A stretch of 64,000 bases of DNA from Ophiocordyceps camponoti-saundersi (nom. inval.) (lineage: Eukaryota; Ascomycota; Sordariomycetes; Hypocreales; Ophiocordycipitaceae), in assembly GCA_003339415.1 (NCBI GenBank), contig PDHQ01000031.1, positions 77,290 to 141,289 of the forward strand, in the 5' to 3' direction. Shown one piece after another: positions 47,800 to 57,839 of this stretch (positions are counted from its first letter, which is position 1; each line of letters starts with the position of its first letter). Below the pieces are notes generated by a model, which saw only the letters and a program-made list of their open reading frames with translations, had not been told where the DNA came from and did not search any database. The position numbers and the translations under genes are program-made.

Positions 47800-50700
47800 C
47801 AAGCTCTCGTCCTTTCTTCTTCTCAACCTGGCCTCGAGGGTCTGCGACTGTACAACAACGACAACGCCTGTATAATGTTCCTCCCCGATACGACCTACTT
47901 TCTTCTCTCTCACATTGCTGCATACAATATGGCTCAGAGCCAAGCTTCGCTTACCAGCAGCGAGCTTTTTTTTTTCCGCCTTTGCTTTCACGGGAATCGG
48001 TCCGCAAAAAGAATACTTGCTTTGGCTCAACTCACGACACCTGATGGGGTTTTGCCTGTACCAATTTGTCTTCATTTCGCTTCATTACACCTACGGGAGG
48101 ATGCGCGGCGTTGGATCATAGACGGGGAACATGCACTGGAATCTTTTTCGTTTTACCTTGGTCTTTTCCTTCTTACTCTTCTTTTCGACTTCTGGCGACG
48201 ATTTCCTCGTCTCATTAATCTCTCTCTTCACTTCTCTTCTCACCCGACGACGACCGACATGGCATGTCGCACCGACGACTAGCGCGTCCATGATGAAATG
48301 CGCATCTCCGAACGGCACGCCACGGCTACGATCGGGCCGCGAAGTCGACCTTGTATGCTCAGCTCGGTGTCAAGAGACAAGGACGAAAAATGGTTCCTTA
48401 TCTGCCACCCCCTTGTCTTGTCTTATTCGCTTGACGAAGGGGGGGGGGGGGAAACAGAAACCAGTGGTCGTCATCTGTATTACTACCTTGGTTAGTTGCG
48501 AGCCGGTGACACGCGGAGACAAATTCAGCATCAACGAGGTGTGGGAAAGAAAATAAGCCGCTCAGCTATCATGGGAGCTGGACTTCGGGACATTGCATGA
48601 GCAGCAACGACATATATACCATGTCATGTTTTTTTTTCCCTTCTCTGTACTCCCACACGATCGGGGAGTTTTTTTTTTTTTCCTCTTCTCTTTTTTTCCT
48701 CTTCCTTACCTTGGATGAATTAGAATACTATCTGTGTGTAGAGTAGGCGTGTAGGTAGATGGTGGAAGAAAACAATTCATGGAGTGTGCCGGAGGACGTT
48801 GTCTTTTTTCCTGTGTCTCTGTGTGTGTGTGTGTCTCGGGTCTTGTTCTGAGATATGAGGGTGTATCTGAAGTATGAGGGCAGTATTGCCGCGTCGTCTC
48901 ATACAGGTGTGTATGTATGTATGTATGATGTGATGTGTAGTTTGCATCTGTGTATGTATGTATGTATGTATGTACGGACATGTTGGAATATGACCAGCCG
49001 GATAGTCGGGAGCGGCTGTGGCTGGAATGGGTGTAACAAGATGAGGCTGTGGAATGTGTGTGGACGGAGAAGACGATGCGACGGTTATCGAGAGGGAGGA
49101 GGCAGACACACGGAAACACATGATGCCTGTGAACATGTGTAGGTATGTATGTATGTATGTATGTGTGAGACGACAGACGAACAGATCCGTACGGGCATAC
49201 TATACTACACACCTATATGCCTACCGTACGCAGGTGCTTACTTGGAAATATTTGCATGTATATACCTACATACATACCTACATATAGTACGCCCGGCTGC
49301 GAGACAAGGAGGACAAACGCTGCTCTTCACATTCATGACACGAGGAAGCCATCCGTAGGTGGTGAGAGAAGAGAAGGAGTGTGGCCTAAGCAGATTGGAG
49401 GAGATGGGACAAGTTTGAACTATCCTTACCTGCCTACTAGTAGGTATTACCAGCCTGTGTATTAAGCTACGTATGTACATATGTACATGCATCTTTTCCT
49501 TTTCCCTTTCAGTTGAGCAGCTTTATATAGGTATAGAAGAAGCACGATTTTTAGACTGGTGAGGAAGAAATAGCTACTATCAGAATGTTCAGTGGTAGAC
49601 TCTGAGGTTCGCCCGCATACCGGGTAACGGGGGGTGTCTCTTACCACTACTACTAGTTCCCACCCCCCCCCTCCCGGACCTTGTGCAGCCCTCGTTCTTC
49701 TTTCTCTCTGACCTTCGTTCCTCTCCCCCGCGCGCGCGCCGACGTTGGACGGGGGGGGGGTGTTTAAAGAAAAAAAATGGGGTGTTTCTTTTTAATTCTC
49801 TCTTTGTCGCTTTGTCGAATTCGTTTTTTTTTTGTTGATCTTTTTCTCTTTGCTTTATTCGACGTTTAACCTGATGAGGAAAAGGAGGGTAGAGAGATCA
49901 AAGGAGATTGAAGGGGGGGGTTTCTTTTATTTGTTCGTTGGGGAGTGGATCTATCTAGTTTGTGCTTTCTCTCTTTCTTTCTTTTAAAGAGGGAAAAGAA
50001 GAAAATAGTAAGAGAGAGGGAACTGAAAATAGTGAGAGAGAGAGAGGAGGGGGAAAAGAAAAGAAAAGAAGGGTATCGAGTCTTTTCGGAGCAAGAGGAG
50101 AGAAAAGGGGAAAGGGAAGGAAAGGAGTTGATGATGGCGGGAGAGACAAACATACATAGACAGCCTAGCTGGGAAAGAAAAACGGGTAGGTTGAGAGATG
50201 AAACAGGGATTGAGAGATCGACTTGGTCTATGAGGGACGAGTTAGTTGGTGCGTACCTTAGTCTGTATGTATGTACAGTATGTACGTATGTGAGTTTCTA
50301 GCAGGGAGTGGAAGGGAGGGAGGGGGGAGGGGATGGATGATGGCCTGTCTAGCTATACGGATACTAGGTACCTAGTCAGAAACTGAGTGAGAATACGGAG
50401 CAGAGAAAGAAAAGAGCCGTTCATCTACTATTCAGATTGCCGTGAAACAGCAGCCAGCTTTGTGTCCTATCCCTACCTACTAGGTAGTTAGTATCCGCAC
50501 GCAACTAGCTCAACTCAACTCAACCACATACCTACCCACCTACAACCTAGGTACTAACCAACCATGCCCCTACAAGGCTAACAACGAATGCACCCTCCAA
50601 TGTCCAAAACCGACATGCAGCAAAAGCCCGCATAACACGAAGACGGGATGCGGCGAACCTACCTGCCTGCCTCACCCTTTTGATTCAACCTACAGGAGGG

Positions 50701-51892
50701 AAGGAACCCTTGCCGAGCCAAAGTCTCATCCCCGTCCCGGAAAGCTGGGTAAATCTTTAAAAGCTTGCAGAAGGGGGGGAAAAAAGAGGGGGGGGGGATC
50801 TAGACCTGTACATATGTAAGCTGTGGGGGGGAAGAGAAGAGAGAAGAAGAAGAAGATGGGCCGAAATTCGGACCTGGTCTACGTTGGTGTTTACATACAT
50901 AGGTGTGTGTATGTACATATCATGGGAGTTTTACAACGTCTTTTCTAAGTGATGGGGAGAAGAAGAACGATTCTTCTCATCTAGCATGTAGGAAACGCCT
51001 TTGAAAATATACCACGAAATAGCACACAAGAACCATATCCTGAGTTGTTCACTATGATAGACATATTATATATACATACATATATATATATTTACATATA
51101 TATAAAGCAAAGAAACAAAACCCTCGGCGCCCGTTATCAATCTTTCCATCACGAACCTGCCCTTCAACGAGCCAACTACCCTACACTAAGTATATATCAA
51201 TCACTCACCACAACACCACTCCATAAATACCCTTCTGCACCATCGTCTACAGATGATTCAGAGGCACAACGTCCAACCCCAACTGCGGAAACCACGCCGG
51301 TCAACGAACAACAAAACCCCGTCATCAGCGTCCTTTTGTCTTCAGCAACGACAAAAGATCAGCTCGGGCCCATCCCTTCTCTTTCCCCCGCCTTCTTTAT
51401 CTGTTTGCTTTCACGACCCCCCCCGGATATCCCGACGGGCACGGGCCGGATGGAAGACCCGAGCCCTTGAAACCTAATCGGCACGCGTCTACGTAGCTAG
51501 GCAGGCAGGCAGGCAGGCAAGGCAAGGCAAGGCAAGGCAAGGCAAGGCAAGGCAAGGCATATGAATGCTTCTTTTTTTTCCATCCGTCTGTCTCTGTCCG
51601 TCCGTGTGTCTCCCCGTCTCCTCTCCATCCACTCTCCATCCACTCTCTGCAACTCGATTCGGACCCAGCTCAAGCAACCTCAAATAGCCTCGTTCACATC
51701 ATCACCATCTCCACCTCCATCTCCGTCACCATCCCCTTCCCCTTTCCCCCTCCCCCCCCCCCTGGGGCAAAAGTAAATCAAATAAAATCCAGCCCCCCCG
51801 CTGGCAACGCCGGGCTACCGATAAAGCAACAAAAAAGCACATGTTAAAATCCGCTGGGTATCTCCCTTTAACCCCCCTTCCGTCTCGCTCTC
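47800..51892. other. Gene desert, right part
   Basis: No conserved gene was recognised. It contains T runs (48600-48700), TATG repeats (48905-48975, 49140-49165), purine-rich DNA (49980-50130), an AT-only stretch (51065-51105), a TACGGATA octamer at 50356 and a GGCA/AGGCA array. It also holds the 3' flank of TAF4. Confidence 0.6.
51499..51559. repeat. (GGCA)n-(AGGCA)n tandem array
   Basis: Four GGCA units pass into about eight AGGCA units without interruption, a visible change of register from a 4- to a 5-base period. Confidence 0.9.
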
Positions 51893-53865
51893 TCACTTTG
51901 GATGTGACGTGTCCAGCTGCACGTAGGCTGCCGACAGCGCCTTCGACTCTCTGCCGTCTCTCTCCAGCACCGTCACCCAATCACGTAGCTGGATGTTCTT
52001 GCCCTTGTCTCTGTCCTCTCGCCACGTCCCCAATCGGTTCCGTCCCTCGTTCGTCAGGCTATGATTAGCCGAGGCCGTGCTGCTGCCCGTCGTCCCGTTT
52101 GGACCCTTGGGTCCCGGCGTCCCTCGCGACGGCGTGTTGGTGCCGCTTCCGCTCCGACCGACGTTCATCCAGTCGTACGTCCTGCCCGTCTTCTTCTTAC
52201 CAAACAGGCCGCCTTTGCCGCCTAGTCCGGCAAACATGCTGCTCGTCAGGTTCTGGTTGGCATGACTGTTCGCCTCCGCTGCCTTGAGAGCCTGGTTCTT
52301 CTTCATCTCCTTCTTCGTCATCGCCTTCTCAGGCTCCGGTGCAGTCGATCCGGAAGATCCCGGTGCCACGCTCCCCGCTCGAGAGTTGGTACCGCCTGCG
52401 TCCGCGCCGCTGCCGCCGCCGCCGCCATCCTTGCGCCGCTGCCGTTTGCGCAACCGGGCCTCCTCCCATTCCCGCTCCTGCCGGGCCCTGTCTCTCATGG
52501 ACACCGTCATGGTGGATGAGATTCTGACCAGCTTCTTCGTCGCCGGCGCCGCTTCCTCTCCCAAGTTGGCGTCATCCGATGATCCTGTCAAAGATAACAT
52601 GTGTCAGTAAAAAGGTGTTCACCAAATCGTACCGGAAAACTGAAACAAAAAAGAAAAAAACAGAAACACTCACGCTTCGGCGATGCTGCGCCACCCGCCC
52701 CGTCGTCCATGGGCTCCAAAACCTCAATGTTCATCGGGGCCGCAGCGGGCGCCCACTCCGAAGGGACTTCACCGTGAGCCGTCTTCTGACGGTTCACCGC
52801 GATGATGTCGGCCTCCTCGACGAGCTCGCGTATCCGGTGCTTCGTCGCGATGGACATGAGGGCCAGTTGGTCCACGAGATAGGAGTCGTGCGGGACGAAT
52901 GACCCGGTCGTCTCTACCACGGTCGAGTCGGGCCCCGGCTTCGTCCGCACTGTCACAGCCGGTACGGGGAACTGCTCGGGCGCTCGCATTTTGCCCGCAC
53001 CATTATTCTTCATGTCAAGGTTGAGACTGAGATTGTGTTCTCGTGCAACCTTCTCCGCGCGTTTATGCAGCATCGCCACCAGCAGGAAAGGATCGTTCAA
53101 CTCCTGGATCCTCTGGTGGGCTAGGCGCATCGACGACTCGGCCCATGCCTGCTCCGCGGCCTTGGCGGCTAGCTGCTCCTGGCTTTGCACAGCAGCTGAG
53201 CCGACGGGCTGGTTGGCCGGTCCGGCCCCGTAAAAGGAACCCTTGCCTCCGGGCGGATATTGAGCGAAGCCTGTCCTGGCGTCCGTGCTCGTGTCCAGCG
53301 CATTCGAATAGAGCTCCGACATGTACTGCTCCTCTGCACGCAGGTCGATACCCGTCCCGGCCAGAGAGTCCGTTACATCGTACTCATAGTCTTTGGTGGG
53401 CCTCTCTGCTGGCCGCTGCGGCGGACCCATGACGTTGAGGGCGGGTGCCGGAGACGGAGCCGTTGCGGTGATGGGTGCCATGATCGCGTTCGTGTAGAGC
53501 GGCGCCGGCGTCGGCGTAGATGGTTTCGTCATGACCGGGGGCGTAGAGGCGCCGCGCCCGCTCGGCAGGCTCAGGCCGGTCGAAGCGGTTCCGTTGACGT
53601 AGGGCGTCGTCGCTGGGCCAGCCGACACTGGGGGCGTGGATGAAAAGGTGGGCGAGGCCGCGTTCATCGGGGGAGTGGCCGCGGCGGCGGGGCTTGCGGC
53701 GTACGGGGACTGAGGATACGGCGATCCCGGCTGCGACGGGGGTCCGTCGGTCCGCACTCGTTTGTTGGGAGGGAGCGCGTAGCCGGACTGCGAGGGTGCG
53801 GGAGAAGGGCTATGCTGCGGCGGCGAAAAGGCCCGCGGCGTGGCCTGCGGCTGAGGCTGGGCCAT
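51893..53865 (-). CDS. TAF4: Transcription initiation factor TFIID subunit 4 (TAF4)
   Basis: Histone-fold subunit of TFIID that pairs with TAF12 in the general transcription machinery. Two exons, 52674-53865 and 51893-52584, give 627 residues. The first roughly 150 residues are Pro/Ser/Ala-rich and disordered, with a basic patch NKRVRTD. The TAF4 domain starts near residue 157 (KDYEYDVTDSLAGTGIDLR, EEQYMSELYSNA), continues with QRIQELNDPFLLVAMLHKRA and the histone-fold part (VDQLALMSIATKHRIRELVE), and resumes after the intron with MRDRARQEREWEEARLRKRQ. The C-terminal conserved segment is IQLRDWVTVLERDGRESKAL. Splicing restores SPKR-SSDDANLGEE. Low-complexity Gly/Ser/Thr linkers separate the domains. 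The gene is divergent from YSH1. Confidence 0.93.
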
Positions 53866-54413
53866 CGTAGACGCTGTTCAGCACCGACGGCGGGCGAGGC
53901 GCTCAGGTCAAGGGCCCGGAAGACGACGGGATTCAGCAGGCAACGAAGCTTGCCACGGCAACGGCCGTCGGTCGCATCCGACGCGCAACAAGGTGCCGCG
54001 AAGGCTGCAATCGCTGCTTCTATCGATGGGGAGGCGCCTGAGCCCGCTGAAGAGCAGGCGAAGAGGCGGCGAGCGCAGAGACGAGCGTCGAAATGGTCCA
54101 AGTGCGGCGGCAACGGTTTGCTCGCTCTGAGGTCCAAGATGGAAGAGGAGGAGGACTGTAGGACTGGGAGTGCGTAAATTTAAAGTCACGTGAGACCCTT
54201 TCCCCTTGCTCTATTGTTCTCTTTCCGGTGAATAGCCGACAGCCTTGTCAATAGGCATGTACTAGGCAGTCAATGGGCAGACCGTGTGGGCTCGAGAGAA
54301 AGCCTCGTCCAACGACCATCGTCAACCACGTCCGCGGCAGATGGGAACTCTGCTGCCTTACCGACTAGGCAGGTAGGCAGCCTGCGCCACATCTCCAGAG
54401 GTTGACGATCATC
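53866..54413. promoter_or_regulatory. Divergent promoter region, TAF4 / YSH1
   Basis: About 550 bases between two divergent start codons. A CTAGGCAGGTAGGCAG element lies just before the YSH1 start (54366-54381). Open frames crossing it are G/C-driven shadows. Confidence 0.5.
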
Positions 54414-57400
54414 ATGGCCTCCAAACGAAAGGCTTCCGCGATGCAGGCTACCGTAGCTGAAGAGCCCGTCGACCCGTCTGACGAGCTGGTGTTCCTCTGC
54501 CTCGGAGGAGGTAACGAAGTCGGGCGATCATGCCACATCGTTCAATACAAGGGGAAGACAGTCATGGTGAGCAGACGAAATTCCCTTGCAAAAGAACGTT
54601 CAGCCCTGACCAGTGACTATGCGCAGCTCGATGCCGGGCAGCATCCCGCCTACGACGGCCTCGCCGCGCTCCCGTTCTACGACGACTTTGACCTCAGCAT
54701 TGTGGACGTGCTGCTAATCAGCCAGTAAGTATACTGATTATCTTTCAACACCTCCTCTCAGCCCTCTTTGCCTCTTTGGACGTTGGCTGTTGTGTTATTC
54801 GACGGAACGGACAGACAGAACCAGACTTTATGTTCGTATAAAGGATGAATAGAATTTACCTCTCCTATCATCTCCTTACGCTGCCGGTGAAGCCGCCTAC
54901 TCGTCCGAGATACAAATTTTCCAGATGAGCAGAATTCGAGATGAAGATACAAGGAAGACGCGAAGCCATGAGAGGAGAGGAAGAAGAGAGAGACAAGAGA
55001 AAACGGGGGGCGGGAGAGAAAGAAAATGGACAAGGAGAAGGAACAGAAAAGAACTAACGCAAGGTAAACAGCTTCCACGTCGACCATGCGGCTTCGCTGC
55101 CCTATGTCCTCTCCAAAACCAACTTCCGCGGCCGCGTCTTCATGACACATCCGACAAAGGCCATCTACAAATGGCTCATCCAGGACAGCGTCCGAGTCGG
55201 CAGCGCTTCCTCCAAGCAGGCTTCGCAGCCCGTATACACTGAACAAGATCATCTCAACACCTTTCCTCAGATCGAAGCCATCGATTACCACACCACTCAC
55301 ACCATCTCATCCATCCGCATCACCCCTTACCCTGCCGGTCACGTTCTAGGGGCGGCCATGTTTCTCATCGAGATTGCCGGCCTCAACATCTTCTTCACTG
55401 GCGACTACTCACGCGAGCAGGACAGACATCTGGTCTCCGCCGAGGTGCCCAAAGGCGTCAAGATCGACGTGCTCATCACCGAGTCGACGTACGGCATCGC
55501 GTCGCACGTGCCCCGCCTGGAGCGCGAGCAAGCCCTGATGAAGACCATCACCAACATCCTCAACCGCGGCGGCCGCGCTCTCCTGCCCGTATTCGCCCTG
55601 GGCCGCGCCCAAGAGCTGCTCCTGATTCTGGACGAGTACTGGAGCAAGCACGCCGAGTATCAAAAGTACCCCATTTACTATGCCAGTAATCTGGCGAGAA
55701 AGTGCATGATCGTGTACCAGACGTACGTCGGAGCCATGAACGACAATATCAAGCGCCTCTTCCGCGAGCGCATGGCCGAGGCCGAGGCGACGGGTGACGG
55801 CGCCGGTAAGGGAGGGCCCTGGGACTTTAAATACATCCGGTCCCTGAAGAACCTCGACCGCTTTGACGACGTCGGCGGCTGCGTTATGCTCGCCAGCCCC
55901 GGCATGCTCCAAAGCGGCGTCAGCCGAGAGCTGTTCGAGCGATGGGCTCCGAGCGACAAGAACGGCATCATCATCACCGGCTACAGCGTAGAGGGCACCA
56001 TGGCCCGGCAGATTATGCAGGAGCCCGATCAGATCCAGGCCATCATGTCGCGGAGCACAGCGGCCGCTCGCCGGGCACCTGGGGGGGAATCGGATAAGGT
56101 CATGATACCCCGGCGATGCAGCGTCGCAGAATATTCTTTTGCAGCGCACGTCGACGGCGTGGAGAATCGTGAATTCATCGAGGAGGTGGCCGCCCCGGTA
56201 GTGGTATGTATGCAATCGAAGAGGGAGGCGAGGACGCATAAACGTGCCCGTGACGAACGATGAGCTGACGGGTTGCGATAGATTCTAGTTCACGGCGAGC
56301 AGCACAACATGATGCGCCTCAAGTCGAAGCTCCTCTCTCTCAATGCCACCAAGACGTCCAAGGTCAAGGTATACTCGCCGCGCAACTGCGAAGAGCTGCG
56401 GATCCCCTTTAAAGCCGATAAGACGGCCAAGGTGGTCGGCAAGCTGGCGTCTATCCCGCCTCCGTTGGTTCGCGACGCGGCCGAGCCGACGACGGCTCAC
56501 CTCGTCACAGGCGTGCTGGTGCAGAACGACTTCAAGCTCTCACTCATGGCGCCGGACGACCTGCGCGAGTACGCCGGCCTAAACACGACGACCATCATGT
56601 GCAAGCAGCGGCTGAGGCTCAGCGCCGCTGGCATCGATCTCATCAAGTGGGCTCTCGAAGGGACCTTTGGATCCGTAGAGGAGCTTCCGGAGATGAAGAA
56701 TCGCGCGGTCAACAAGGACGGGAAATCCGATGAAGATGTCGACACTGATATGCCGGACGAACCGGCCAAGAAGGAGGAGCAGAAACAGGAGCAGGAAAAA
56801 AGCAACGGTAACGACGAGGACGACAAAGACGAAAAGCCGAGCGAAAAACTGGTCAAAGAAGGAGATCAAGACGGACAAGACGTCATCGACGAAGTCTCCC
56901 GCCCCGTCGCCGCCTACCTCGTCATGGGCTGCATCGCCGTCCGATACCGGTCCGACGGCGAAGTAGAGCTCGAATGGGAGGGCAACATGCTAAACGACAG
57001 CATAGCAGACTCCGTCATGACCGTCCTCTTCTCCGTCGAAAGCTCTCCAGCTGCGGTAAAGCGATCTTCCACCAACGGGAAACACGCTCACGATCACGAA
57101 GGAGCCGGCGGTAAGAACCCTCACGGTCAATGCTCGCCGTCCGATCGTCTAGATCGCCTCTTTTGGTTCCTCGAGGCTCAGTTCGGTGCCGAGAACGTCT
57201 CGCCCGTGACTTCCCTTCCAGGAAGAGCGGAGCGGAAGAAAATCACGGCGGATGAGGATGGTAAGGAGGTGGTGAGGGATGAGGATGAAGATGAAGATGA
57301 CGATGACGACGATGATGATGAAAAGGCGGAGTTGGCTCGTCTTCATGCTTTGGGTATCCCCGTCCCCGGCATACGCATCTCCGTCGATCGTCTTGTTGCT

Positions 57401-57511
57401 ACCGTCTGGCTTGAGAAGCTGGACGTCGAATGCGGTAACAAGGTGTTTGCCGATCGTGTCCGTGCCGTCGTTGAGAGGGCTGTTGAGATTACGGCTCCGC
57501 TTTGGGCTTGA
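54414..57511 (+). CDS. YSH1: Endoribonuclease Ysh1 (CPSF73), pre-mRNA 3'-end processing
   Basis: Zinc-dependent endonuclease of the cleavage and polyadenylation factor that cuts pre-mRNA before poly(A) addition in the nucleus. Four exons, 54414-54566, 54627-54724, 55072-56203 and 56282-57511, give 870 residues. The metallo-beta-lactamase fold begins at FLCLGGGNEVGRSCHIVQYK. The metal motif HFHVDH at residues 84-89 is rebuilt across intron 2, the longest (347 bases). Then come FTGDYSREQDRHL, the beta-CASP part (VFALGRAQELLLILDEYW, VMLASPGMLQSGVSRELFE) and ILVHGEQHNMMRLKSKLL right after intron 3. The C-terminal domain contains two acidic low-complexity insertions (around EDVDTDMPDEPAKKEEQ and a run of about 15 Asp/Glu) before LEKLDVECGN. 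Intron 1 (54567-54626) is 60 bases with no stop in frame, so retention would insert 20 residues after Met51. Confidence 0.95.
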
Positions 57512-57839
57512 TGGGGGGTTTTGTTTATCTCTCTCCTTTTTATCCCCCCTTTTCACAGTTCCATCTCATCTACTTTCAAACTGAAGAGGACTTGAAGAAA
57601 ATATGGCACGTCCATGTATATCAAAAGCAAGTAGGAAGAGAAACGCCAAAGACAATGACAAGCAATGGCAGTCGTAGGAATAATAAAAAGAGCCTTATCC
57701 CCCTATACTTCATCTACGAGCTTAGCGGTACAGAGAGGGGCCAGTGCAACGACATGCCTGCCATACGTCTAGAAGATGATGATTTCAACAATCAAGAAAA
57801 CAAAAAAGACAGGACAAAGGAACATCAACGAAAGCAACC
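57512..57839. other. Convergent intergenic region, YSH1 / V-ATPase subunit a
   Basis: Short space between two converging stop codons, presumed 3' untranslated DNA of both genes. No other feature was recognised. Confidence 0.6.

Noticed and set aside
46800..47875. Long plus-strand ORFs across the C-rich tract, including one of 278 codons
   Set aside because: Composition is poly-Pro, Ser and Leu from pyrimidine-rich DNA; no motif, and the better-placed ATG at 47734 is in another frame.
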